In this document: one piece after another, positions 7,884-16,531 of the stretch | Layout: each line of letters starts with the position of its first letter | How positions within the stretch are numbered: position 1 is the first letter of the stretch | DNA from: an uncultured beta proteobacterium | Lineage (GTDB): Bacteria; Pseudomonadota; Gammaproteobacteria; Burkholderiales; Burkholderiaceae_C | Length of the DNA: 38,619 nt | Reading direction: 5' to 3' | Assembly: GCA_903948045.1 (NCBI GenBank) | Contig: CAJAXU010000483.1 | Span: forward strand, 1 to 38,619 | Notes under the pieces: model-generated | Told to the model about the DNA's origin: nothing | The model's database searches: none | The model's input: only the letters and a program-made list of their open reading frames with translations | Program-made: the position numbers and the translations under genes

Positions 7884-8861
7884 TTATTCAGTCAGCTTGA
7901 TGTTGCGCTCGCGCACGGTGTCGGCCATTTTCTTCATGTCGCTGGCGATGAACCCCCGGAACTCCTCGGCGCTGCCCCCCGTCGGGAAGCACCCCAGTAA
8001 CGCGAACTGAGCGATGACTTCTGGGTTCGCCAGGATGCGGTTTACCTCGGTGTTGAGCCTGTTGACGATGGCTGGCGGAGTGCCGGCGGGGGCTAGTAAA
8101 CCGAACCAAGCTACCGTATCGACTGCAGGATAGCCAAGTTCACGCATCGTCGCGACGTCGGGCAACGCGTCAAAGCGTTTGGGGCCGATCACTGCGAGGG
8201 CCCGTAACTTGTTTGCCTTTAGCATGGCACTGGTCACGCCGAGTCCGTGCATGCCGGCGCTCACCCGACCGGTGATGATGTCTCCGAGGGCCTGGGCTGA
8301 ACCCTTGTAGGGAACGTGCAGTGCTTTGAACCCGGCCACATCGGCCAGGGTTTCGATCGCGAAGTGCGCCCTGCTGCCGTTTCCTGCGCTGGCCATCGAG
8401 GCTTTGGATGGGTCTGAGCGCGCGGTGTCGATGTATTCCTTGAGAGTTTTAACGGGAGAGGACGCCGAGACTACAACCAGAAAGGGGATCGAGGTTGTAT
8501 TGATGATCGGTACAAAGTCCTTGACGGTATCGAATGGAAGCTTGTCGTACAGTGAGGGGTTACTGGTATGGGTGGCCGCAGCCCATAACAACGTGTAGCC
8601 GTCTGCCGGGCTTTTGGCCACGATGTCGGAGCCAAGAAGGGTCGCAGCACCAGCCTTGTTTTCAACCACCACCTGCACGCCTAGAGCCGACGCGAGATGG
8701 CGTGCCACGATACGGGCCGACGAGTCGCTGTCACCACCTGGACCATAGGGCGAGATCAGGCGGATCAACCGATTCGGCCAAGCGGACTGCGCAAAGGCAA
8801 GGTGCGGTACCGCACCGGCCGCTGCGAGCACGAGGGCGGCTCGTCTGGAAATTTTCAGCAT
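7884..8861 (-). CDS. Bug/TctC-family periplasmic solute-binding protein
   Basis: A 325-residue protein with an N-terminal signal peptide (about residues 1-24, ending AFA, with SRR before the hydrophobic stretch). The mature part follows the Bug family pattern: WPNRLIRLISPYGPGG near its start, a VVVENKAGAATLLG segment, SPADGYTLL, and a C-terminal half with LNTEVNRILANPEV. AGGAG precedes the ATG. Bug proteins bind carboxylates or other small anions in the periplasm and feed the TctAB tripartite carrier or sensor systems. No tctA or tctB is present in this window, so it may act as an orphan receptor. It lies between the NIPSNAP and sulfatase genes, suggesting that it binds the substrate of this pathway. 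Confidence 0.92.
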   Translation of the reverse strand: MLKISRRAALVLAAAGAVPHLAFAQSAWPNRLIRLISPYGPGGDSDSSARIVARHLASALGVQVVVENKAGAATLLGSDIVAKSPADGYTLLWAAATHTSNPSLYDKLPFDTVKDFVPIINTTSIPFLVVVSASSPVKTLKEYIDTARSDPSKASMASAGNGSRAHFAIETLADVAGFKALHVPYKGSAQALGDIITGRVSAGMHGLGVTSAMLKANKLRALAVIGPKRFDALPDVATMRELGYPAVDTVAWFGLLAPAGTPPAIVNRLNTEVNRILANPEVIAQFALLGCFPTGGSAEEFRGFIASDMKKMADTVRERNIKLTE

Positions 8862-8921
8862 GTTTTCTCCTTCAGTTGTCTGTTGAGATGTCCGTTAGTG
8901 TGCGGCGTCGTTTGGAACGGG

Positions 8922-9623
8922 TCAGCGAATGCGGCTGTAGTCCAAGGGTTTGAGCAGCAGGCTGTCCATGCGGTCGATCAAAGAAGGCCAGACCTGCCGT
9001 GTGAGCTCCCACAGCGCCGGGTCGCTTTCCTGTGCTTCGCGCCAGCGCTGCCACGCCCCCATGTCCGTAAAGTGGCGTAACTCGATGCTCCGATGTGAGC
9101 GCCCGTTTGTGGTGCCGGGGCCGATCACAGTGTCGAAGAAGGCCACGACACGCGATCCCTCTCGCTCAAGCGCCGGCTGGATCTGATCAAAATAGGTCTC
9201 ATGGTGGCGGTCGGTGCCATCGGGTCGCAGCCATATCGTGCGCTGCTCGAACACGCCGCGCGGCTGGCCCTGGACCGCATCGAAGCTCGGCCACTGCTGC
9301 GGCAGGGCTGGCGAGCGGGGGTTGAGCCGCAGGATCGAGGTGTCGCAGAAGTCGAAGAGCGTGTATAACTGCGACACTCGACGCTCATCATGCGCGGCAT
9401 CATCGCGCAGACGCTGCTGATGCTGTTCCCAGGCGGCCAGGCTGTCGAACTGACGGATCTGGTAGACGCTCGATCCTGCCTCTGCGCCGATCCAAACTTC
9501 CCATGCGCCGACCAGAACGGAACCGTGGGATTCGATCACTTTCATCGAATCGCCCTGAAAGACCTCGTGGCGCTTGCTCAGGCGACCACCGCGGGAGATG
9601 ACCAGGCGGTGTTGGTAAATCAT
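8922..9623 (-). CDS. NIPSNAP-family protein, two tandem domains
   Basis: A 233-residue protein that appears to contain two ferredoxin-like NIPSNAP modules: about residues 1-100 (VYQIRQFDSLAAWEQHQQRLRDD) and about 120-230 (SIELRHFTDMGAWQRWREAQESDP). The paired pattern of 'lyeiR.F..l..w...w' followed by an acidic/charged helix is typical. The fold is dimeric alpha/beta-barrel; the biochemical role in bacteria is unsettled, though such genes recur in catabolic operons. Its start overlaps the SDR stop by ATGA, so the two are likely co-translated. There is no signal peptide or membrane segment. Confidence 0.75.
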   Translation of the reverse strand: MIYQHRLVISRGGRLSKRHEVFQGDSMKVIESHGSVLVGAWEVWIGAEAGSSVYQIRQFDSLAAWEQHQQRLRDDAAHDERRVSQLYTLFDFCDTSILRLNPRSPALPQQWPSFDAVQGQPRGVFEQRTIWLRPDGTDRHHETYFDQIQPALEREGSRVVAFFDTVIGPGTTNGRSHRSIELRHFTDMGAWQRWREAQESDPALWELTRQVWPSLIDRMDSLLLKPLDYSRIR

Positions 9624-10504
9624 GTGCTTGCCCCAAGTGGGACGTCGAGGGGTGAGCCGGCCGGATGGTCGAAAGCCACCGTGTGGGCCAGAGGTTCCCA
9701 GTGGTCGAGTTCGGCGATGGTTTTCGCGATCCGTGTGCGCACGCGGATCACGGCATCTTCACCCAGCGGAAGCCGCAACGGCAGGCGGTGGCTGCGGGCG
9801 AGTCGGAACAGGACCTGGGCGAGTCGCACTGGGTCATTGGGTTGGTGCCCGTTGCGTTCTTCTATGCGCCGGCGCGTGATGTCGATCGGTGTTCCGACAT
9901 AGGCCGCGATCTCGCTGGCCGTGAGGCGCATCGAAGCGCCAGCGAATAGGGTGCGAAACGAGCCTGGCTCGAGCACCATCACCTCGATGCCGAGGCTTGC
10001 GACCTCCTGTTTCAGGGCGTCCGAGTAGCCCTCGACCGCAAATTTGCTGGCCGCATAGAAGGCAAAGCCAGCCGACGCGGCATAGCCGCCCAGGGACGAG
10101 GTATTGAAGATGTGGCCGGCCCCGCGCGCTCGCATGAAGGGAAGCACGGCCCGTGTGACCTCGACCAGGCCGAAGAAATTGACCTCGAACATAGGACGGT
10201 ACTCCTGAGGCGAGGTTTCCTCCGCAGCGCCGAGCACGCCGTATCCGGCGTTGTTCAACAGCACGTCAATGCCGCCGGAGGCCGTTTCGGCCTGCGCCAC
10301 GACGCGGGCGACGCGTTCATGGTCGGTAACATCCAGCTGGTAGGCAAAGGTGCGGTCCGGATAAGCTTCTACGAGGGGCTGCACGTTGGCCACGTTGCGC
10401 GCCGTCAGGATAACGGCGTCACCTCGTGACAGCACTTCCTTGGCGACTGCATGCCCCATGCCAGAGTCGCAGCCGGTGATGAACCAGGTTTTCTTATTGT
10501 TCAT
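9620..10504 (-). CDS. Classical short-chain dehydrogenase/reductase
   Basis: A 294-residue Rossmann oxidoreductase. The cofactor motif TGCDSGMG spans residues 10-17, NNAG is at 84-87, and the catalytic set is Asn near 110, Ser136/137, Tyr150 and Lys154 (YAASK). The acidic LDVT at 57-60 is normal. It probably oxidises an alcohol (or reduces a carbonyl) with NAD(P). It is the second gene of the minus operon, 7 bases after the aldehyde dehydrogenase and overlapping the NIPSNAP gene by 4 bases. In this setting it would turn the alcohol released by the sulfatase into an aldehyde or ketone; that is inference from order only. Confidence 0.88.
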   Translation of the reverse strand: MNNKKTWFITGCDSGMGHAVAKEVLSRGDAVILTARNVANVQPLVEAYPDRTFAYQLDVTDHERVARVVAQAETASGGIDVLLNNAGYGVLGAAEETSPQEYRPMFEVNFFGLVEVTRAVLPFMRARGAGHIFNTSSLGGYAASAGFAFYAASKFAVEGYSDALKQEVASLGIEVMVLEPGSFRTLFAGASMRLTASEIAAYVGTPIDITRRRIEERNGHQPNDPVRLAQVLFRLARSHRLPLRLPLGEDAVIRVRTRIAKTIAELDHWEPLAHTVAFDHPAGSPLDVPLGAST

Positions 10505-10511
10505 TGCAATC

Positions 10512-11954
10512 CTAGATATGGAGATGAGTGATCGTTTTGGCGACCGTGTAGCTTCTGACCCCTTCGGTTCCGCCTTCGCGCCCGGAGCCGCTGTCCTTGA
10601 CGCCGCCGAAGGGGATGCCTGTCGTTGAGACCGTCAGATGGTTGATCGCAACGGCGCCACACTGCAGTTCGCGGGACATATGGTCGGCGCGGGCCGCATC
10701 GCGCGTGAATACGTAGCCGGCCAGTCCAAATGGGAGGGCGTTTGCTAGGGCCAGGGCCTGGTCCAGGTCTGTGTAGCTCGCCAGGCATGCGACAGGACCG
10801 AATGGCTCCTCGTGCAGAATGCGGGCCGTAGGCGGGACATCGACGAGGACCGTGGGTGCGTAGAAGAACCCCGACGTGCCGATCTGCTCACCGCCGCACA
10901 GCAGCGCTGCACCGCGCTGGCGCGCATCCTGCACCAGCCCGTCGATGTACTGTAGCCGCCTGGCATTGACCAGCGGGCCGACCGTAACGTCAGGCGCAAG
11001 CGGTGAACCCACCTTGAGCTGGCGCACCCGTTCCAGCATCGCTTCGGTAAAGGTCCGGTAGACCGAGTTGTGGATAAAAAAGCGCGTTGGTGCGATGCAG
11101 GCTTGACCTCCGTTGCGGAATTTGGCTGGCGTGCAGCGGGCCGCAGCGGCTTCGATGTCCGCGTCCTCGCAGACAATGACGGGTGCGTGCCCGCCAAGCT
11201 CCATCAAAATTGCCTTCATCTGTTGCGCTGCCAGCGATGCAAGTCGCTTGCCCACCGGCACGGAGCCGGTGAACGTGACCATGCGCACTTCTGGTGCTTC
11301 GATGAGTGTGCTCGAGACCAGTTCGGGGTTTCCGTACAGGAGTCCGATGACGCCTGGCGGAAGGCCGGCGTCAGCAAATGCTTGGACTACTGCCATCGCC
11401 GAGGCCGGTGTTTCCTCGGCTGCCTTCAGGATGATCGCGCAGCCCGCCGAGAGTGCGCTGCCGATTTTGCGGCACGGCGAGAGCACCGGTGCATTCCAAG
11501 GCGTGAAGGCGGCGACGATGCCAACGGCCTCAGGCACCACCATTTGTCGTAACCCGCGTTCGGACGGCACCACGCGGCCGTACAGACGGCGGCCTTCGGC
11601 GGCATCCCACTCCATCAACTCGATCGCACGCAGAACGTAGCTGCGGGAATCGGTCAAGGGGGTACCCAATTCCATCGCCGAGACCAGGGCCACGTGGTCG
11701 AGCCGATCGCGCAACAACCGGCACGCTCGCAGGATGAGTTCACTGCGTAATGCGGGATTGGTGTTTCGCCAAATGGTGTGGCCCGTGCGTGCGGCTGAAA
11801 GCGCCGACGCAAGCGTGGCGGCATTGGCTTCAGGCGCACGGCCGAGGATGGTTTCGTCGGACGGATTGACAACGTCGAAAAAGCGGGTGCTCGGGTCACC
11901 GGTAGTCCATTCGCCGTCAATGAAGAATTTGATGGTGGGGTAAATATCGGTCAT
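10512..11954 (-). CDS. NAD(P)-dependent aldehyde dehydrogenase
   Basis: A 480-residue ALDH-superfamily enzyme of normal length. The oxyanion Asn is in PWNAP (Asn154), the general base Glu252 in MELGGHAP, and the nucleophile Cys286 in GGQACIAPTRF. The FTGS cofactor site lies at about 228-231 and EEPFGPV is near 390. It oxidises an aldehyde to the carboxylic acid in the cytosol. It is the promoter-proximal gene of the minus-strand operon and diverges across 199 bases from the acyl-CoA dehydrogenase operon. The carboxylate it makes could be activated by the acyl-CoA synthetase on the other strand. The closest named relatives are succinate-semialdehyde or benzaldehyde dehydrogenases; the real substrate cannot be read from sequence. 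Confidence 0.92.
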   Translation of the reverse strand: MTDIYPTIKFFIDGEWTTGDPSTRFFDVVNPSDETILGRAPEANAATLASALSAARTGHTIWRNTNPALRSELILRACRLLRDRLDHVALVSAMELGTPLTDSRSYVLRAIELMEWDAAEGRRLYGRVVPSERGLRQMVVPEAVGIVAAFTPWNAPVLSPCRKIGSALSAGCAIILKAAEETPASAMAVVQAFADAGLPPGVIGLLYGNPELVSSTLIEAPEVRMVTFTGSVPVGKRLASLAAQQMKAILMELGGHAPVIVCEDADIEAAAARCTPAKFRNGGQACIAPTRFFIHNSVYRTFTEAMLERVRQLKVGSPLAPDVTVGPLVNARRLQYIDGLVQDARQRGAALLCGGEQIGTSGFFYAPTVLVDVPPTARILHEEPFGPVACLASYTDLDQALALANALPFGLAGYVFTRDAARADHMSRELQCGAVAINHLTVSTTGIPFGGVKDSGSGREGGTEGVRSYTVAKTITHLHI

Positions 11955-12153
11955 TGAAGAAGCGTGTTGATGGAGTTCTCAAGACCGCCTCCGAGCTGGT
12001 CTGGACAAGCACAGTATAGTTCGATAGCCCTAATAGATACACATATATAAATAAATTATTCAAATACATAAATTATGGTAGCCTAAGGCCCGGCCGGTTT
12101 TAAGAGTTCCAACAGTTTAAAAAGATGAAAATGCAACCAGTGCGAGGTTTTGA
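11955..12153 (+). promoter_or_regulatory. Divergent AT-rich control region between the two catabolic operons
   Basis: This 199-base gap separates the divergent aldehyde dehydrogenase and acyl-CoA dehydrogenase genes and must hold both promoters. The centre (about 12030-12080) is strikingly AT-rich in a GC-rich region. It holds a direct repeat ATAAATTAT at 12051-12059 and 12068-12076. A ten-codon reading frame (12125-12157, MKMQPVRGFE) ends in an ATGA-type overlap with the first acyl-CoA dehydrogenase start. The IclR regulator of the plus operon is a candidate binder. I could not assign -35/-10 boxes with confidence. Confidence 0.5.
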
Positions 12154-13302
12154 ATGATGGCGGGTGCGTTCCACTTCCCGCCGTTCCAGGAGGACGAGGG
12201 CTTGCGCTCGCTACGAGAGGACGTCCGCAGTTTCCTCGGTGCGGAACGACGCAACGGCGGGATTCCGCCAGCTCCAGCGGGGTTTGACCCTGGGTTTAGC
12301 CGGCGGCTGGCGGGCCAGGGCTGGATTGGCATGACTTGGCCGAAACGCTTTGGCGGGCATGAGCGCACGCCGATCGAGCGTCATGTGGTCACCGAGGAAC
12401 TGCTATCTGCGGGTGCACCGGTGCGCGCCCATTGGGTCGCGGACCGGCAAAGCGGGCCGCTGCTGCTGCGTTTCGGCAACGAACAGCAGCAGCAGCGCTA
12501 CCTTCCGGAGATTGCTGCCGGGCGCTGCTACTTTTGCATTGGGATGAGCGAGGCCGGTTCGGGGTCCGATCTGGCATCGATCCGCACCAAGGCAATCAAG
12601 GTCGACGGTGGGTGGCGAGTAGACGGCGCAAAGCTGTGGACCAGCAACGCCCATCGGACCCATATGATGATTCTGTTTGCGCGCACGGGACCGGCCGGGC
12701 CCAGTCGGCACGAGGGGGTGAGCCAGTTCTTGGTGGACCTGAAATCTCCTGGCATTTCGATCCGTCCGATTATGAATATGGCCGGGGAGCACGATTTCAA
12801 CGAAGTCGCCTTGGATGCGGTGTTCGTGCCGGACGATGATTTGTTGGGAATCGCGGGGAACGGCTGGAACCAGGTGACCAGCGAACTCGTGTACGAGCGC
12901 AGCGGTCCCGATCGCTGGCTCAGCACCTACCACCTGCTGCGCGCCATGGCCGATCTGTGTCCGCAATTGGGCGCCGAGGGGTTGCAGGGCGTCGGACGCC
13001 TGACTGCACACCTATGGACGCTGCACCACATGTCGCTCTCAATCGCCGGGCTGATGGTCAAGGGCGAACACCCGGCCACTGAGGCGGCCGTGGTGAAGGA
13101 TCTCGGCACAAGCTTCGAGCGCGAGATTCCTGAGGCTGCCCGGCGGTTTGTCAGTGAGTCGGTGCGTGCCGCGTTACCGGCGCAGCATGCGTTTCCACAG
13201 GCGCTGCGAGCTGCAACCCTGCTGGCGCCTGCATTGACCATACGTGGCGGAACGCGCGAGATCCTGCGCGGGATGATTGCCAAGAGTTTGGGAATGAGAT
13301 GA
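12154..13302 (+). CDS. Acyl-CoA dehydrogenase, larger partner of a pair
   Basis: A 382-residue acyl-CoA dehydrogenase (FAD). Signature GMSEAGSGSDLA lies at 130-141 and WRVDGAKLWTSNA at 154-166. The usual C-terminal YEGT glutamate is replaced by RGGT (near 365), as in isovaleryl-type and several heteromeric enzymes. Glu248 in VYERSGP, the helix-G position used as base by isovaleryl-CoA dehydrogenase, could serve instead. It introduces an alpha,beta double bond into an acyl-CoA. The next gene, a second acyl-CoA dehydrogenase, overlaps by ATGA, which suggests a hetero-oligomer like PimC/PimD or ChsE1/ChsE2. ATG codons at 12154 and 12157 are both possible starts. Confidence 0.9.
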   Translation: MMAGAFHFPPFQEDEGLRSLREDVRSFLGAERRNGGIPPAPAGFDPGFSRRLAGQGWIGMTWPKRFGGHERTPIERHVVTEELLSAGAPVRAHWVADRQSGPLLLRFGNEQQQQRYLPEIAAGRCYFCIGMSEAGSGSDLASIRTKAIKVDGGWRVDGAKLWTSNAHRTHMMILFARTGPAGPSRHEGVSQFLVDLKSPGISIRPIMNMAGEHDFNEVALDAVFVPDDDLLGIAGNGWNQVTSELVYERSGPDRWLSTYHLLRAMADLCPQLGAEGLQGVGRLTAHLWTLHHMSLSIAGLMVKGEHPATEAAVVKDLGTSFEREIPEAARRFVSESVRAALPAQHAFPQALRAATLLAPALTIRGGTREILRGMIAKSLGMR

Positions 13303-14381
13303 GCGATATACAAGATTTGGTGCGCGATACGGCGTCGCGCCTTTTCAGGGATCACTGTACGCGCGATGTTCAGGACGCGGCAGAACGAGGCACCTGGCCC
13401 GCGGCGGCTTGGGATGCGGCCTGGGGGGCCGGCCTGTTGTCGGCGCTGGACCCGGAAGCCATCGATGGACCTCTGCTGCCCCTTAGCGTGCTTGCGCCGG
13501 TCTTGGAGATGACCGGTGTGCATGCCGTTCCCCTGCCGATCGGTGAAACGCTGCTCGCGCAGCGCCTTTTTACTGCAGCTGGCCTAGCGTTTCCAGACGG
13601 ACCCCTGAGCATCGCCTCTGGGCTGGACCCCTTGCCGGACCTGAGCCGCACGAACAACGGCTGGGAGCTCAGCGGCCCCGTGCGACGCGTTCCATGGGGC
13701 CGGTATGCACAGGCCATCGCAGTGGCGGCACGTTACGGAGAGCGTATCGTGCTGGTGCGACTGGAAGGTCTGCGACCGGATACTCTGGACGTCAATTTGG
13801 CTGGCGAAGCGCGCGATAGTTTTGAACTCACCGGCCATCGCCTGACGGATGACACGGTGCAGGACAACGCGGCGGAAGTCGGTTCCCGGCTCCGGTTTGA
13901 GGGGGCACTGCTACGCGCGCTACAGATTGCCGGAGCCTTGGGACGGGTGCTGGAGCAAACGGTGCAATACAGCCTGGACCGCGTACAGTTTGGACGGCCT
14001 ATCGCAAAGTTCCAGGCTGTGCAACATCAGGTCGCGGTTCTTGCCGGTCAGAGCGCTGCGGCGGTGGCTGCTGCTGCGGCGGCGGTTACTGCGGTTTGGG
14101 CGCGAACTGGAGGCTTCGAGATTGCAGCCGCCAAGCTGCGAGCTAGCGAAGCGGCGGGCGTCGGTTGCGAGATCGCGCACCAGGTGCACGGAGCCATCGG
14201 GATCACTCATGAGTACGATCTGCATCTGCGCACCCGGCGGCTGTTGAGTTGGCGCGATGAGTTTGGATCCGAAACAGAGTGGGCGTACTGGATCGGCGAG
14301 CGTGTGCGCACCGTCGGTGGCGACGGGCTGTGGAACTACATTCAATCGCCCTACGAGGTGGTACGGGAGCCGGTAGCGTGA
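13299..14381 (+). CDS. Acyl-CoA dehydrogenase, smaller partner of a pair
   Basis: A 360-residue acyl-CoA dehydrogenase-like protein. The N-terminal half is divergent and lacks the clear GMSEAGSGSD-type signature of its neighbour. The C-terminal helical domain is recognisable: RVQFGRPIAKFQAVQHQVA (about 226-244), an Ala-rich helix, then HQVHGAIGITHEYDLHLRTRR (about 293-313). This pattern matches the second subunits of heteromeric acyl-CoA dehydrogenases. It starts within the stop of the first dehydrogenase (ATGA) and its own stop overlaps the GTG of the synthetase gene, so translation is coupled on both sides. It may contribute to FAD binding more than to catalysis (inference). Confidence 0.87.
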   Translation: MSDIQDLVRDTASRLFRDHCTRDVQDAAERGTWPAAAWDAAWGAGLLSALDPEAIDGPLLPLSVLAPVLEMTGVHAVPLPIGETLLAQRLFTAAGLAFPDGPLSIASGLDPLPDLSRTNNGWELSGPVRRVPWGRYAQAIAVAARYGERIVLVRLEGLRPDTLDVNLAGEARDSFELTGHRLTDDTVQDNAAEVGSRLRFEGALLRALQIAGALGRVLEQTVQYSLDRVQFGRPIAKFQAVQHQVAVLAGQSAAAVAAAAAAVTAVWARTGGFEIAAAKLRASEAAGVGCEIAHQVHGAIGITHEYDLHLRTRRLLSWRDEFGSETEWAYWIGERVRTVGGDGLWNYIQSPYEVVREPVA

Positions 14382-16531
14382 CAGAAGTTTCGACCACTCA
14401 CCTTGAAAGGGTCTTCTCCCCGTCCGCCATTGCGGTCGTCGGTGCCAGCGACGACGCCGACAAGATCGGCGGAAAGGTTCTCCGTACGCTGATGCGTCAC
14501 AACTATGCAGGCAAGCTCTATCCGGTCAACCCGTCACGCTCGACGGTAGCCGGACTAAAGGCCTATACGAGTGTCGCGTCCATTGGTATGCCGGTAGATC
14601 TGGCGCTGATAGCCGTTCCAGCTGCCGCCGTGCCATACACCTTGCAGGAATGTGCCCTTGCCGGGATCCCAGGCGCTGTCATCTTCAGCTCGGGGTTCGC
14701 TGATGCGGGCGACCGAGGGGCCGGACTGCAGCAGCAGCTGGATGACATCTGCCGGCGTACGGGAATTCGGGTTTCCGGTCCCAACTCGGAAGGTTTCCTC
14801 AACGTGCGTGACAAGGTGGCCGCCACCTTCAGCCCCGCTATTAATATCGAAGCGGGCGATCTCGATTGCGAGGCCCAGATCGGCATCGTCGCTCAGAGCG
14901 GAGGCCTAGGTTTTGCATTTTTCAATCGCGGACGGCGCGACGATCTGATTTTCAACTACGTATTCAGCGTCGGCAATCAGGTTGACCTCGAAATCGCAGA
15001 GTACCTGGAGTTTCTCATCGGGCAGTCGCGTACGAAAGTCGTGCTGATGTATGTTGAGTCGCTGAAGGACCCTGCCCTTTTCCTGCGAACGGCCCGACGC
15101 GCGGCTGACCTAGGCAAGCCCATCGTGCTGGTCAAGGTCGGCACGTCCAAGGCGGGGCGGCGCGCGGCGGAGTCCCATACAGGTGCGATTGCAGGGTCGC
15201 TGGAGGTGAGCAGCGCTGTATTTGCTCACCACGGCATCGTATGCGTGGACGATCAGGATGGGATGCTGGACTTCGCTGCCGCCTTCATCCACAACCCCCT
15301 ACCAAAGGGAAATCGGGTGGCCATCATTTCTGCTTCGGGCGGGACGGCCGTGTGGCTGGCCGATGCCTGTGAAGCAGCCGGCTTCGAGCTGCCTGAGATC
15401 GATGCCGGGCGGCGTGCGCAGTTGGAGGCGTTCATTCCGTTCTACGGCTCGACCACCAACCCGGTGGACATTACTGCACAAGGGACAGGTGGATATTCCC
15501 GGTCAATGGAGATCCTGGGGCAGGCGCCATACATTGACACACTGATCATCGCCGTGAGTTTTGCTCAGGAGCGTCGATTGATCGACGATGGACAGGCCAT
15601 TGCCGACATCGCTCGCAAGCTCGGCAAGCCCGTGCTGATCTACAGCTACACGGTGCCATCGGAGGCTTCACGCATGCATCTGCGGAAACTGGGGCTGCAC
15701 TGCTTCGCATCGCTTCAGGGATGCGTGCGCAGCCTGCAGGGACTGTGGACCTATGCGCAGTTCCAGCAGACTCGCCGGGAACGGGATGCGCCGGCTCGCT
15801 CCCCGGACATGGTCCCGCCCGAAGCCCGCCACTGGCTCGATGCACCCGGCGGTGCGTTGTGCGAGTACGAAGCCAAGGCGATGCTGGCCGCCTACGATGT
15901 ACCGGTTCCGCGCGAGGCGCTGGCTCGGGATGCTGACGATGCGGTTGCCAGCGCAGGGAGGATGGTCGGCCCCGTGGCCCTCAAGCTGCAGTCCCCCGAG
16001 ATCCCGCACAAAACAGAAGCAGGTGCTGTAAAGCTTGGCGTGCATGGTGAAGCCGCGGTACGCGCGGCCTTCGAGCAGGTCATGGCCAACGGCCGGCGGT
16101 TCGATCCGAAGGCGCAGGTCCGCGGGGTGCTAGTGCAGCCGATGGCCTCACCCGGTTTGGAACTGATTGCCGGCGTTATCAACGACCCTGATTTCGGCCC
16201 GATGGTCATGGTCGGTCTAGGCGGAATCTACGTTGAGATTCTGGGGGATGTGGCGCTGGCACCCGCGCCGTTGAATGCCGCCGCGGCGCTCGCAATGTTG
16301 GAGCGGCTGCGTGGGCGGCGCCTGCTCGAAGGTGTGCGCGGCGAAGCCCAGCGAGACAAGGCGGCCATTGTCGACCTGCTGGTCCGGCTTTCTCACTTGG
16401 CCTGGGACTTTCGGCATCGGCTGGCGGAGTTCGACGTGAACCCGGTCTTCCTGCACGAGCAGGGGCACGGCCTCACGGTGGTGGATGCGCTCGGCATTCT
16501 GAAGCCGATTGAAGAAGGAAAGACTTCATGA
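14378..16531 (+). CDS. NDP-forming acyl-CoA synthetase (acetate-CoA ligase family)
   Basis: The GTG at 14378 overlaps the preceding stop as GTGA with GGGAG upstream, giving 717 residues; an upstream start at 14279 would lie inside the previous gene. Order: CoA-binding domain (about 10-140, SAIAVVGASDDADKIGG), succinyl-CoA-ligase-like domains (about 150-450) and a C-terminal ATP-grasp domain (about 490-710; GPVALKLQSPEIPHKTEAGAV). His267 in SHTGAIAGS is the expected phosphohistidine. The family makes acyl-CoA from acid, CoA and ATP, releasing ADP and phosphate. It sits between the dehydrogenase pair and the crotonase, so it likely activates the acid that enters this beta-oxidation route. Protein acetyltransferase (Pat) fusion is excluded, as no GNAT domain is visible. 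Confidence 0.9.
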   Translation: MTEVSTTHLERVFSPSAIAVVGASDDADKIGGKVLRTLMRHNYAGKLYPVNPSRSTVAGLKAYTSVASIGMPVDLALIAVPAAAVPYTLQECALAGIPGAVIFSSGFADAGDRGAGLQQQLDDICRRTGIRVSGPNSEGFLNVRDKVAATFSPAINIEAGDLDCEAQIGIVAQSGGLGFAFFNRGRRDDLIFNYVFSVGNQVDLEIAEYLEFLIGQSRTKVVLMYVESLKDPALFLRTARRAADLGKPIVLVKVGTSKAGRRAAESHTGAIAGSLEVSSAVFAHHGIVCVDDQDGMLDFAAAFIHNPLPKGNRVAIISASGGTAVWLADACEAAGFELPEIDAGRRAQLEAFIPFYGSTTNPVDITAQGTGGYSRSMEILGQAPYIDTLIIAVSFAQERRLIDDGQAIADIARKLGKPVLIYSYTVPSEASRMHLRKLGLHCFASLQGCVRSLQGLWTYAQFQQTRRERDAPARSPDMVPPEARHWLDAPGGALCEYEAKAMLAAYDVPVPREALARDADDAVASAGRMVGPVALKLQSPEIPHKTEAGAVKLGVHGEAAVRAAFEQVMANGRRFDPKAQVRGVLVQPMASPGLELIAGVINDPDFGPMVMVGLGGIYVEILGDVALAPAPLNAAAALAMLERLRGRRLLEGVRGEAQRDKAAIVDLLVRLSHLAWDFRHRLAEFDVNPVFLHEQGHGLTVVDALGILKPIEEGKTS

